From: Pararge aegeria
Lineage: Eukaryota > Arthropoda > Insecta > Lepidoptera > Nymphalidae
Direction of reading: 5' to 3'
Assembly (NCBI RefSeq): GCF_905163445.1
Contig: NC_053184.1
Span: 3,162,001 to 3,226,000, forward strand
DNA length: 64,000 nucleotides
Shown here: positions 30,297 to 41,040 of the stretch, piece after piece
Layout: each line of letters opens with the position of its first letter
Numbering within the stretch: the stretch's first letter is position 1
The notes under the pieces: model-generated
Told to the model about the DNA's origin: nothing
What the model saw: the letters and a program-made list of their open reading frames with translations, nothing else
Databases searched by the model: none
Program-made: the position numbers and the translations under genes

Positions 30297-30955
30297 TCGG
30301 TTGTCTGTAAAGTCGGTTTACTGACGATAGTTGGACGTGACAACGTCGTTAGAAAATACTGATGGAATGGTTGCATTTTTCAAGAGAAAATTTTAATTTT
30401 ATTTGTTTGATAGATATTTTGTATTTATATAGAAAGAGGTAAATGGAAATCACAATTGAATTGATCAAGTTATATTTATTTGTACGCATAAATACGATTA
30501 TGTCATTTTTTTTACAATGTACATATTTTTTACAAGTATAAATGTGAGTAATTGTTTTACAGCTTTTATTTACAAATTTTAAACATGTGTGATATTTAAC
30601 TTCTTACAATTTGTGTTATTCTGTTGAGAATAGGACGATGATAGCAAAAGTAGCTATAAACAATTGATACCACATTCAGTATTCACTGCATTTCCTTCAT
30701 ACTTGACCAAACATGTAAATGTATTAATGTATAGCAGCTGTCCACGCGGACGCATCACTTACTCAAAGTAGGAGAGAGACAGATGTCGAACGCTGCCGAA
30801 CGCGGAGGCCAATTGTGCCTCTTTGTCACTCGTTTCGCACTCTCGCTTGCACTTCAAGCCTTAAATGGAACGCCTATGAGCGAGGTAACGCCGCATGAGT
30901 CATGTTTTTTCGTGCGTGCAGCCGGCTCTATCGAATTATAAGACGTTGTAACGTC
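30297..30955 (-). mobile_element. Longer relative of the 'GACGT' element
   Basis: One end is TCGGTTGTCTGTAAAGTCGG, followed at 30335 by GACGTGACAACGTC. The other end, read on the minus strand, is GACGTTACAACGTCTTATAA. Both match the ends of the copies at 2489 and 23925, while the interior is longer and different, with a GC-richer central part. It is flanked by runs of A. No transposase ORF, so also non-autonomous. Confidence 0.55.
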
Positions 30956-31494
30956 AAAAAACTTTTGCTCAAGCGGTATTCGCTTTGATAATCGTAGTGT
31001 TAAGTACATCGTCAGTGTTTTTCTGCTCAACTACACGTTGGTAAATCTGCCAAAAATAAAATCATAGATCTAAAAACACTTTCGAATGAGATTGGTCGGA
31101 ATGAATTAAACATCTTGTCATAAAGGATAATTTAGAAGCTTCTTCTTCAGTACATTTTTTGCGGGTATAATAGAACATAACACAAGCCACACTGAAGAAG
31201 ACCTAATATAAAAGAAGCTGCGGCGAGACGTTAACGCCGCGCGGCGGCTGTTCCGTGTGCTGGAGCCCTTATCGTTTGCGTAGCGTAATAACAACGACTA
31301 CTGTGTTATTTACATTGGTGATCCCTAAAGTTTTCATATAAAAGACAAGCGGGAAGCGTAGATTCAGTATAATGGAAGAAAAAGATAGCGGCTATTTGTG
31401 CACAGAGCTTTTCGGTTTGTTATAGAGAAAGAATCATTCAAAAACTGCATATCAAGGAAAGAAACTTGAAATCGCATATAATTTTTTAATTTTA
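30956..31494. other. Unassigned DNA
   Basis: No feature recognised. A GC-rich patch at 31215-31260 (GTTAACGCCGCGCGGCGGCT) has no associated ORF. Confidence 0.3.
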
Positions 31495-31635
31495 GATTTA
31501 TTTATTTCGAGGAGGCTTACTTTTAAGCACTTTCAACTCAAACGTCAAGTCTCTGTCTGTTTGTAGTGACTCTACCACCAGTTCGGAAGGCAGATTATAA
31601 CAAAAAAAAAAGCCGGCAAAAAATTAAACTACCTT
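31495..31635 (-). mobile_element. L-A LINE 3'-end fragment
   Basis: Minus-strand 3' UTR block with GTCTGTTTGTAGTGACTCTA and CCACCAGTTCGGAAGGCAGA, matching 3680-3745 of the complete element. Confidence 0.7.
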
Positions 31636-32804
31636 AAGTATGAAAGTAAGACCATAAATATTTCTGTTGCCATAGTAATACTATTTGACCTTGAATGTGA
31701 ACAGCTGTTATTATGGCTGTCACTGCGTATTTTTTATGACGGTGACTTCTATAGAAGTATTTCTTTTAACTTTATTGCATAAGAATACGTACAATGTACT
31801 AATGTCGAACTTAATTATTAGCATTCTCTACCAGTGAACCTTGGATCATTCGAAAGTTATTGATCATTTATTCTCCATGCGTTCAAATACAACACAGTCC
31901 GTTTACTGTGATCAAATTCATGATACCGCCACACGAACGAGCCATTATATTATGTTACGTATTTCAACTGTATTCCGTTACAAAATACTGGTACCCGGGT
32001 CGAATATTTATCGCGAGCATAATGTATTTAGAAAAGTTGTAATGAAACATAATTTTATCAAAATAATCACCACCACGCGCACATTTATGTTTTGCAATGC
32101 GAATGGCCATGGCGGGGTAAGTTACTATGGTTTTACTCCTACTGATTGTAGCGTGATGTACCAAAAATAGCGTAATTACTTATACCAGATGACAACGTGT
32201 ATGTAAATAAAAACCGAAACAATACTTCATAGGATTTAGAGGTACATTATGCACTGTCTCTGAGAAACAAAAACCTAATAGTTCTTGACTAAACTACAGC
32301 CATAGTTTTTAATGAAAGAAATCAGTTACAACCTAAACTAAACCTATGCTTAATTAAAATCAAGTGACTCCTGCCACTTTAATAAGCGTCGCGTAGCGTA
32401 GGTACTATGCCCGTGTGGGTCTTTTATCTTCAATATGATAGTCATAAGTAAACACTAAGAATGTTTTGAATTCGAAATAAATATGCTTCTTTTGATTTAA
32501 TGGTTTTACAAGAAATCATTTAAATGTATCGTTCAATATTATTTCGTACTTATAGTACTCCTACCTCTCCCTCCTCCTCCTTGACCTCTTGAACCGTGTA
32601 TGCTTACTTTTAAACCCATAAAATTTCCAAACAACTTAAAATCAAACACACTACAAAAACAAACATCATTAACCTTTCATAGAAAGTCAGAAAGCAATAC
32701 CCTGTCCTAAATAAATCTATGAAAATCAATAGAGCCCCAACAATGAACCCGTTATTGAAATGCTAATAGGCTATTAATTTTTAGTCCCCCCATAGTACTT
32801 GTCC
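31636..32804. other. Unassigned AT-rich DNA
   Basis: Overlapping frames at 31841-32170 reach 109 codons but show no family motif and no biased composition; treated as chance. Confidence 0.3.
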
Positions 32805-32910
32805 CGCAGCTTCCACTATTGCCGAACTTCCCCCAGTACAATGCAATTAAAACTTGGGCCCATTCATCTCTTCGATTTTCCACTCAGTTTTTGCTTAACG
32901 TAACCCTTAG
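32805..32910 (+). repeat. Unclassified repeat, partner of 40432-40530
   Basis: CAGCTTCCATTG-like start, CAATTAAAACTTGG and CATTCATCTCTTCGATTTT appear in the same order in both places. No boxes or TIRs. Confidence 0.45.
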
Positions 32911-33074
32911 TGCAAGTTTTTTTGGACACTATTACAGCGTCATTTTCGAGTATCGAAATACTGTAAGGTTATCGGGTGATTTAATATCACACTAAAACCA
33001 CGGAGACTCTACTAGAAGTTATACGCGTAAGAAGTCGCTGAGAATTTTTTTGATGACCTCCGCTATTGCGCTTT

Positions 33075-33390
33075 CCAATCAATGGTGAGCGCTGTGAGTT
33101 TAAGTAGGAGGTCCCGGGTTCGATTCCCGGCATGGGAATTTATAATTTCAGCTTTTTCTCTGGTCCGGTCTAATGGGAGGCTTAGGCCGTTGCTAGTTAC
33201 CACCCTACCGACAAAGACGTGCCGCAAAGCGATTTACCGTTCCGGTGCGATGTCGCGTAGAAACCGATTAGGGGTATGACTACCATACTCTCTAACAGGT
33301 TAGCCCGCTACCATCTTAGAATGCTTCATCACTTACTACCAGGTGAGATTGCAGTCAAGGGCGAACTTGTAGTGCAATAAAGAATGGAGA
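33075..33390 (+). mobile_element. SINE-B, the most complete copy
   Basis: The tRNA-like head has a weak A box (AATGGTGAGCGCTGTG) and a perfect B box GGTTCGATTCC at 33117-33127. The body contains GCCGTTGCTAGTTACCACCC and GTTCCGGTGCGATGTCGCGT; the 3' end is CCAGGTGAGATTGCAGTCAA then AATAAAGAA. The 88-codon-scale frame at 33082 is a read-through of the SINE. The 3' end resembles that of the LINE at 12600-13112. Confidence 0.8.
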
Positions 33391-33757
33391 AACGTTAGTT
33401 CTCTTATAAAAGTGAAGATGAAAAGTCTGTAAAAAATAACTACTGAGGTTTGCACAAAGTTTTTTATTAAACTAACTGCTGCCAGCACAACCAAGCGGAT
33501 ACTGTTTTCAAAAAGTAAAATATAATTAAGTAAGCGCGTATTGAAATGGAACGTGTAAAAATTTCAAAGTTAAACAATTTTAGATATTTTCAAAAATTAA
33601 ATATAAAGTGTGAAATTAAAAACAGATTTTTAAAGAGATAAAAAATTGGAATTCATCTTTTTTACATTCTTGCTAAAACATCGTTATCATGGTAAGGTAT
33701 TTAACTATTTAGTTTACTATTACAAATTAAACAACAAACAACCTAAAAAGGAAATCA

Positions 33758-34045
33758 ACGTCATCATCACTATCAACCAGTAGTCGGATATCCCATGGGT
33801 ATCCCATGATGAAGGTTTAGGTGTTAGTTCATCACGCTGACCAAGTTCACAAACTTTTGAGAACGTTACGGAGAACTCTTAGGCATGCAGGTTCCCCCGC
33901 GATGTTTTCCTTCAACGTTAAAGCAAATGATATTTAAAATACCTTCAATTAAAAACGCACATAAAACTGAAAAAAGATAGGAATTGATCGCTAGGGGATT
34001 GAACTTGGGTCCAATGAATTACGGTTAAGGGTTAAGATTTTGAAT
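33758..34045 (-). mobile_element. SINE-A, diverged
   Basis: Minus strand: CCTGCATGCCTAAGAGTTCT, CGTAACGTTCTCAAAAGTTT and a GATGATGACG tail at the left. The head (CCAAGTTCAATCCCCTAGCG region) is only loosely tRNA-like. Confidence 0.55.
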
Positions 34046-34086
34046 AAACGATCATAAAAATAAAACCAATATAAATAAATATTTAA

Positions 34087-34455
34087 AGTAAATTACCGAA
34101 TGAAATCTTTGAGATGTCTCTTAATATGTTCAAATTTTATATAAAACGTAAGCTTACAGAAAAATCCTATTATAATATTAAGGATTACTTAAACGATAAA
34201 AAAGCTTGGGTGTGAATTGCTCTAGCATCATAGCTTAATATAAATTTACTGTGAGATAGTGATAACAAAAGAATTAAGCTGCTAAGTTTGTTGTGGGCTC
34301 TTCTTAGACCAGGGCGCATTTGGAACTCTCGTAGCTTTAGGTTTTAGTTGGCGAACGAAGTTACCACCATCCCCTTACAATTATGTAAACATATATGTAT
34401 GAACGCTTCATAAGTGCCTGTGATAGGCCTACATGAAAAAAGAAAATTTGAGTTT
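34087..34455 (+). pseudogene. L-B LINE, last 40 codons plus 3' UTR
   Basis: From 34090 the frame reads KLPNEIFEMSLNMFKFYIKR and ends KSYYNIKDYLNDKKAWV with a stop at 34213-34215. This matches the C-terminus of the 687-residue L-B protein (EMSLKKFK..., DYVNDKKAWV). The 3' UTR (TTGTTGTGGGCTCTTCTTAG; CTCGTAGCTTTAGG) also matches, and the tail is TTTGAGTTTGAATTTAAATT. A severely 5'-truncated copy. Confidence 0.85.
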
Positions 34456-35137
34456 GAATTTAAATTTAAAACTTTTATAAGTACTTATATTTTCATAATC
34501 TACTGTAGCAGCAAATAGCACTTCGAAATCTGAAAGAATAAGAAAATGCAGTGATTTTTCCTCAATAGCTACAAAGCGGCTTACAAGAGTCCTCATCACA
34601 CAAGGTATTGTCCTTTCTTTGCACTCAAAGCGGACATTTTTACTAAAGAACGGAAAATAAAATGTTGAAATTTCTAGAAAAAGTGTTTAAAAGCAACTTA
34701 TTTCTACTTCACTTTCTTTTTTTATACTTAGAGAAATATAAAAGCTTTATCACAATTCCATAAAGTGAAATGTCCACCAACCTGTATTGTATAGCGTTGT
34801 GGGTAAGCTCTTAAACCCACCCTACTATGAGAGACAGAACCAGATAGACATTGAAAAGATTATAGTGATGTCAATAATGAAAACTGAACCGGAAACGTTA
34901 GTGATATAGCATTCCGATTCATAACTTGATTAGGACGCCATAAATACCAAAAAAGAACTCTGTTGACAGTAAGTTGTAAGGATTTTTTATTTCAAAAACT
35001 GCTTAAGCTGTCTGCTAATAAATACAACCAAACATCAATATCCCTCAGTGCTGACTAGCCAGTGCTGCCGGTGATGATTTTGAAATATTTTAGCTTTTTA
35101 TAGGTCTCATAAGAAGGCTCTAGTCACTAAGTCACTA
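34456..35137. other. Unassigned DNA
   Basis: Nothing recognised. Confidence 0.3.
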
Positions 35138-35815
35138 AGCGGGCGATGGAGAAAGCTATTTATTTTTTTTATCAAAAATCTTTATTTGTACATCACTACA
35201 CAGTTAGAAATATAAAGAAAAAATAGAGAGAAACATAAAGACTGGAGGAGAATACAAAAGGCGGCCTAATCGCTTAGATGCGACCTCTGCCCGGCAACCT
35301 TAGGATTAGGACAGCAAGAGCGAGAACAAATAGGTGGTGTAAAATAATTAAAAACCTACATTCAAATAACTACGATACGAATACATAAACAGAAACTACT
35401 ATTAAAAAATAAATATGAAATAAATAAACTTATATATATATTATCATAACCTATAAATTATAAAGAAGGAAAAAAATACATATCTATATAAAAATATGTA
35501 TGTATATATTTATAAATAAACGGAAAACAACAGTCGTCTTATTCCGACAGATCATATGATTTAACAACGTTTTTAAATATATTAAGCGATTCCACAATTC
35601 GATAGCTTGCACTGTAAAGGAAAGAATATAAAAATTTGTCTATGTTTGTTTTCTCAACTTCATCAAATTAGAAATAGGGAGGAAGCCGCAATGCCCGTGG
35701 CACATAGCTCGGAGAACCAACTAACGTGCTGGAACGGCGACACCGAACCGGAAAACCCATCGTGGGTCGACCTCAATAAGGTGGACAGACACATCTAAGC
35801 AGCGCTGGGAGCTGC
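35138..35815 (+). pseudogene. RTE LINE C-terminal remnant, split by another LINE
   Basis: GCGGGCGATGGAGAAAGCTAT at 35138-35158 matches the RAMERA block of RTE ORF2. The sequence resumes at about 35640 (CTCAACTTCATCAAATTAGA, the LRDQIRN block) and continues to GTGCTGGAACGGCGACACCG and TAAGGTGGACAGACA (VLEWR..., RWT blocks). Stops and shifts break the frame. Confidence 0.65.
35159..35639 (-). mobile_element. LINE 3' end inserted in the RTE remnant
   Basis: Minus strand: a short remnant reads AIELWN then, one frame over, SLNIFKNVVKSYDLSE, a typical LINE ORF2 C-terminus. An AT-rich stretch and the GGTTGCCGGGCAGAGGTCGC block follow, and the end is AAATAAAAAA. CTAT borders both sides. Confidence 0.55.
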
Positions 35816-36279
35816 TGAAATAAGCAATACAAACACACGCGGGATTTTGTTTCAAACTAATAACTCGCGGACTAATTCGTATGTTACAGCTAGTTACATT
35901 AAATTCAAATAGTGTTTATACGAGTGCCCTGACTTTGTATGATATTGGACGCGAACTATGCGCTAATGTATTCCATAACTTTTAATTCGTTACCCCGACA
36001 TATAATAACTTTACGGGTGTAGGCCACAGTGAAACCGAATAATCTTGTTTTAATTTTTCGCCTATATTACCATTTTCGAAACTACAATGTTTTATGTTAC
36101 ATATATATCTTCATGGAGCAGGATGTTCGATAACATTTTGTAGTGAATATTTAACATTTAGAAGTGATTATTTTTTTCGTCGTGAAACGATTTTGTCGTG
36201 GTAGCGAGGAATTATTTAACCCCTTATCGGTTTCTATGCATCGTCACACAGGAACGCTGAATCGCTTGTATGCTTAGCT

Positions 36280-36376
36280 TAGTCGGTGTGATGGTAACTA
36301 GCCATAAGACCAGAAAATACATGTCTGGGTATCAACCTGGGGCCTCCCACTTATATGAACGGATAACGCTCACCTT
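36280..36376 (-). mobile_element. SINE-B-like head fragment
   Basis: Minus strand: AAAGGTGAGCGTTATCCGTT, GTGGGAGGCCCCAGGTTGAT, then TCTGGTCTTATGGCTAGTTA. The 3' part is missing. Confidence 0.5.
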
Positions 36377-36545
36377 TGAATGAATGAATGAATGAATACA
36401 GTTTTATTGTACACCAAAGAAAAAAAGTAGTTACAGAGATATAAATACATATCAAGAGAGTACAATTTGGTGGCCTTATCGCTACATAGCGATTTCTTCC
36501 AGGCAACCAATGGCGTAAAAGGTAAAAACATAGAAAAGCCTACCT
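36377..36545 (-). mobile_element. LINE 3' end with (ATTC)n tail
   Basis: Plus strand: (GAAT)n, TTTATTGTACACCAAAG, then GGTGGCCTTATCGCTACATA and TTCTTCCAGGCAACCAATGG. This links the tail seen at 17374 to the GCGAT-type 3' end. Confidence 0.6.
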
Positions 36546-36552
36546 TAGATAG

Positions 36553-36588
36553 AAAACCTTCCTAGCACAAAGGTGCTAGGAAGGTTTT
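36553..36588. repeat. Hairpin, 16-bp perfect arms
   Basis: 36553-36568 and 36573-36588 are exact reverse complements around AAAG. Confidence 0.9.
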
Positions 36589-36599
36589 AAAAATTCTTT

Positions 36600-37189
36600 A
36601 TTGTTATAAACCTCCTTCCCGGTTTAAACTATAATCTTCAGTGGTCGATTATCTAGAGCAACATACAAATGAAAAGAAGCGTGAGAAGGTAAATAAAATC
36701 TTGTCTGCAAAACCTGCGCAAGTGAACGGTTTTAATAAAATTCCCTAGTAATTTTTAAACAAGCTATGTCAAAAGTACTGGTTTGCGGGAATTATCGCCG
36801 AACTTCGTTAGAAGTAGATAGAGACAGGGCTTTGATGAGAAGCATGTAATAACGTCACAAATTGGGCTTAAGATTTGAATGTCTGATGCCCTGATTCGGT
36901 GGTTATATTTTTGCGCGAAAATTTACATTTTAACAAAACAGAATTCACTTATTACACAAGACATAAATTCTATGTGACGTAAGCTGTCCATTCGACTCGA
37001 GTCAGCCAAATATCTATGTAGCGTGTTCTGTACTGAAAGTGCTGAATGTTTGCAGAAAATTTAAAAGCAACGGGTAAGTCGCTTCCGAGATATTTTGTAC
37101 CGTGCTTACGTTTGTTTCACGAAGTGTCGAATTTAATTTGTTTAGAGAAACCAGTAGTTATTTTAAGTTTAGTTCACATCAGTTAGTTT
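36600..37189. other. Unassigned DNA
   Basis: Nothing recognised. Confidence 0.3.
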
Positions 37190-37510
37190 ATCGTCATGAT
37201 TATCATCATCATAACGTTTTACCGGCCCACTATAGAGCACGGATCTCCTCCCACAATGAGAAGGGGGTTTAGGCCGTAATCCACCACGCCGGCTCCGGAT
37301 TGGTGGACTTCACACACCTTTGAAAACATTAAAGAGAACTCTCAGAAATGTAAATTCCCTACGATGTTTTCTTTCTCCGTTGAAGCAACTGATATTTTAA
37401 TTGTTTAAAACCACACATAGTTTAGAAAAGTCAGAGGTACGTGCCGGGTACCGAACTCGGTTTCCCCCGAATGGAAAACGGGACCTTATCTACTAGGCTA
37501 TCACCGCTTA
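37190..37510 (-). mobile_element. SINE-A, full length
   Basis: Minus strand: AAGCGGTGATAGCCTAGTAG (A box GATAGCCTAGTAG), a degraded B box (GAGTTCGGTACCCGG), the body, and a GATGATGATAATCA tail at 37190-37215. Confidence 0.75.
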
Positions 37511-37919
37511 TATATAACTAACTCCTTTTTGGGACGCAACCCTAAACATCGATAGTAGGTCTGATTCAAAATGGCCGACTCCGCCTTTTATGCAGTTAAA
37601 CTAATTATATCCCAGATATGTTATGAAGCTAACATAAATTTGTCTCATTGCATTCGACGTAAATAATTATCCCGACACACAAGCCGTAAACACTAACAAC
37701 ACTAATAGCGGAACCCGCACAAATACCTATATTTGCACTAATATCAATTAATTAATACAGCCTCAGGCATGTGAGATATGTGTACCGCAATTATATCTCA
37801 TACCGCAGCACTGTTTGTGTATAATATCAATACGTGTTGCTGGTATAGATTTAAACTTTAAAAATAACTAGCTATTCACCGTCGCTTCACATAGGTTAAG
37901 TTAAAGTAACGTAATGTTA

Positions 37920-38204
37920 TAATTATCATCATTATCAACGCATTACAAGCCCATTACAGGGTACAGGTCTCCTCATGCAAGATAAAGATTTAGGCCGTTA
38001 TAACCCACCCATTGCTAACTGCTAAACTTTACACGCCGTTGAGAACATTACGGAGAACTCTCAGGCACGCAGGTTTTGCGATTCTACCTCGCTATATTTT
38101 TCTTGTTCCTGTATCTTGTCTTGCAAGGGCATGCCGGAGATCAAACTCGGTCCACACGGAAGTAAAGCCGAAGTCTTACCTACGGGGCCATCACCGAATA
38201 TCAT
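37920..38204 (-). mobile_element. SINE-A, full length, diverged
   Basis: Minus strand: GGTGATGGCCCCGTAGGTAA, GAGTTTGATCTCCGG in place of the B box, CTGAGAGTTCTCCGTAATGT, and a GATAATGATGATAATT tail. Overlapping frames at 38012-38261 are read-throughs. Confidence 0.7.
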
Positions 38205-38277
38205 CACAATGTTATAATAATAAAGTTTAAAATCGCGTACTCCTAGACGTAAAGTTACCACTCGTAGTCAAATTTAT

Positions 38278-38345
38278 AATTCGAAATTCATTTATTTCAA
38301 GGTTAGGCCTGGTCTATAGCACAGGTCTTGAAACGTCAAGTAACC
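38278..38345 (-). mobile_element. L-A LINE 3' tip
   Basis: ATTCGAAATTCATTTATTTC and TTGAAACGTCAAGT match the last 70 bases of the element at 3598. Confidence 0.6.
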
Positions 38346-38491
38346 TCAATCTACACGCCATCATATGAAAACGCTGCGAACTTATTTGAATTCTTCTCTA
38401 TCTCCTCAACTGTGCATCATGTGGATGCATAGTCGAAGAGAACATGCTGTAAAGGGATAGCTTTATCTACGTAAGATTGCCTAGGTCATTT

Positions 38492-38523
38492 GAGGCTAGG
38501 TATAGGTGAGGCTAGGTATAGGT
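38492..38523 (+). repeat. 16-bp tandem duplication
   Basis: GAGGCTAGGTATAGGT occurs twice in a row. Confidence 0.8.
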
Positions 38524-38691
38524 GTTTTTTAAATAATTATACTTGGGTTTAGTATAATTAAAACTACTGTATTGCCTGATTGAGGATTACGTTTAAACGT
38601 TTACTTAAAAATGACTATTCACCTTCGTACTCAAGCAATACGTGGAAGGAAACTCAGGTACCGAAAGGGCGTCATAGTACACATCTAAAAC

Positions 38692-38995
38692 TTTTTTTTT
38701 TCACCTTAAGTTAGCCCCTGTCTGTTACCTGTGTACTGTACCAGTAGGTAAGCTACTGGTAAGTGATGATGCAGTCTAAGATGGTCGTTGTTTAACCTTT
38801 TAGCGGTAAGGTAGCCCATACTATTAATCCTTCTAAACGGTTTCTATGCGGCATTGTACCGGAACGGTAAATCATTTGGCGGCACGTTCTTGCCAGTAGG
38901 GTGGTAACCAACCATAGCTGAACCCTCCCACTAGGGCAAACCAGAGAGTATTAAGAGCCTCCCACTTAAAAGACCACATCAATTGTCACTGCGTC
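38692..38995 (-). mobile_element. SINE-B, near full length
   Basis: Plus strand shows a poly(T) start, TTAAGTTAGCCCCTGTCTG, GTAAGTGATGATGCAGTCTA, GTACCGGAACGGTAAATCAT and CAGTAGGGTGGTAACCAACC, the reverse of the 33075 copy. The B box is lost. Confidence 0.7.
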
Positions 38996-39343
38996 CGGAA
39001 GGTCGACAAAAGCTGGGATAAAAACGTTTAATGTCAGATGATTGCCATACCATATCTACGGTTCGAATCTTTGGTTTTAATCCCAGATAGTGTACTGTCA
39101 ATTGATCCAGAGTTAGACGCGCTACTAACTTTAGTTGCCGCTAGTCTGCTAGCGCATGGAGACAAAGTTTTAAATTAAATCAATTCTTGCTTCTGCAAAC
39201 CTTCAACTTTCTAAGTTGGAATATTTCATAGACTGCAGTTATGCTACGTTGTTCTCGTCTATTTTACTAACCAACTTACTTATGTACAGTGTTTTTCTAT
39301 TCGTACCTTTTTACACACCACCAACACAAAACGCAGAGCTAAG

Positions 39344-39600
39344 CTGGGAGTGCGTGACCAAATCAGAAATGAGGAGATCCGTAGAAGAACTAGAGTCGCG
39401 AAACCGAAGTGACAATATGCCCAGCACATACCTAGGATGTTGGGGTTCCAAAGTGCTGGAGTGGCGACACCGCATTGGAAAAAGCGTAGAATACGGGGAT
39501 CTGCAGTGAGGTGGACACGTCTGTCCATATCAAGATCATATCGTCATATCAAGATGCAAATTACCTATGTCCAACAGAGGAAGTCAACCGGTGGTGATTA
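39344..39600 (+). pseudogene. RTE LINE C-terminal remnant
   Basis: From 39344 the frame reads LGVRDQIRNEEIRRRTRV. In another frame from about 39448 GSKVLEWRHRIGK follows, then RGSAVRWTRL and ITYVQQRKSTGGDYD at the end. These are consecutive blocks of the RTE ORF2 C-terminus with at least two frameshifts. The frames at 39216-39748 are shadows of this remnant. Confidence 0.75.
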
Positions 39601-39895
39601 TGATAAACATAAAAGGATGGATATGTTTCGTTTTATAGTAATACTAATCGACGGACCAAGCAAGGCTCGCTCGTTTAATCTTTGTCAGGACATGAGGTGC
39701 TTCGTTCCTACCGCGCTCCTCCGATATTCTTGGGCTTTTTACAATTAGAATAACTGATACTAAAACTCAAGTATTATTAGAATTTCAAAATAAATTATTA
39801 CCAGCATATTCCCACGTTCTTCGCCCGCGATTATTATTATTAATTTCTTTTCTAAATTCTTTTATAAGCCCTTTCTTTTTTTGGGATAAAAAGCC

Positions 39896-40158
39896 TTTTG
39901 ACGGCCGACTGGTTTCTGAGTCCATAGCCGTGGGTTCGATTCCCACAACTGGAACATATTTGTGTGATTTGTTGAGTGTGTGAGAACATGATTGTTTTCC
40001 AGTGCCCGGTTGTTTATTTGTATATTATAAGTATGTATATCATTCATAAACATATTTTTCAGTCATCTTAGTACCCATAACACAAGCTACGCTTACTTTG
40101 GAGCTAGGTAGCGATATGTGTATTATCGCAGTAGGTATATTTATTTATTTATTTTTCT
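39896..40158 (+). mobile_element. SINE-C with A-box deletion
   Basis: Starts GACGGCCGACTGG directly joined to TTTCTGAGTC, so the A box and part of the head are gone. B box GGTTCGATTCC, body, and GCGATATGTGTATTATCGCA 3' end with a TATTTATT tail. Confidence 0.75.
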
Positions 40159-40431
40159 ACTCTTATAATAACAAGTTGATTGGTTGCTAAGTTAAATAGT
40201 AATAATAAACTAATGTGAAGGTATTCAAATAGGGTCCTAGTAAAAGCAATTTAAACCATCATGTAACTGTAAGATATTCAATAGGTGGGGATTTATAAGC
40301 TCCTAGATAAGAGAGTTTAGTGGGGTCATTAACTTAAGTTTTGCTATTTATTGCATGATCAGACTGTGTAATTTACGGATCGAGTTAAAGCCGAAACTCC
40401 GTAAAAAGTCAAACTATGTAACAGGAGTTAG

Positions 40432-40530
40432 TGTCCTTGTCCCAGCTTCCATTGTACCCCAACTTCCCGGTACAAAGCAATTAAAACTTGGCTCATTCAT
40501 CTCTTCGATTTTGAGCTTAGTTTTTGCCAA
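40432..40530 (+). repeat. Unclassified repeat, partner of 32805-32910
   Basis: CAATTAAAACTTGG and CATTCATCTCTTCGATTTT in common. The 124-codon frame at 40355-40729 runs through it, so that frame is not a gene candidate. Confidence 0.45.
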
Positions 40531-40716
40531 TCCCATAGTTTACATAACAAGTTTTAATTACTGTGTATTTGCGAGCTATAACACTCGTCGACAATTTACC
40601 CAAAGCTATTTAATTGTCGGCGAGCGATTTACATCCGCTGTACAAACAAAGCAATTTTCATTTATATTATACAGACTGCAACTCTTTTTACAAGACAACC
40701 TAAAACATTTTACGTT

Positions 40717-41040
40717 TTATGAAAATTAAGCTTAATTTGCTATACTCCGCGAAAAGCAGGAGAATCTGTATGGTGTAATTTATAATTTCTTAAATCGTTA
40801 TATAATTGACTTAACAATTATTCATTGTAAAGTCAACATCTCCTGAGAATGCTCAGAGAATGCTAGAGAGTACATAACCGAAGATCTGTTTGGTGTGGAG
40901 TATAAGGATTGAAGAAATTATAAATTACACCATACATATTCTCCAGCTTTTCGCGGAGTATCAAATGAGGCTTAATTTTCATAATATATCATGGATTTCC
41001 GCAAAGTAACGCCTGCTTCTATCCAACTTGTAGCGTGTTT
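40717..41040. mobile_element. Long-TIR element, best copy
   Basis: The left arm (from 40720, AAAATTAAGCTTAATTTGCT...GCGAAAAGCAGGAGAATCTG...TGTAATTTATAATTTCTT) is mirrored by 40911-40985, giving arms of about 70 bases with a few mismatches around a middle that contains CAACATCTCCTGAGAATGCT. A trailing block with GCAAAGTAACGCCTGCTTCT is shared with the copy at 26713. No ORF, so non-autonomous. Confidence 0.65.

Noticed and set aside
33082..33279. 65-codon ORF beginning MVSAVSLSRRSRVRFPAWEF
   Set aside because: It is translation of the SINE-B tRNA-like head and body.
38012..38261. Overlapping ORFs on both strands
   Set aside because: Read-throughs of a SINE-A copy.
39216..39748. Three ORFs of 82-103 codons
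   Set aside because: They are fragments and shadows of a frameshifted RTE C-terminus, not separate genes.
40355..40729. 124-codon plus-strand ORF
   Set aside because: It runs through a dispersed repeat shared with 32805 and into the long-TIR element; no protein motif.
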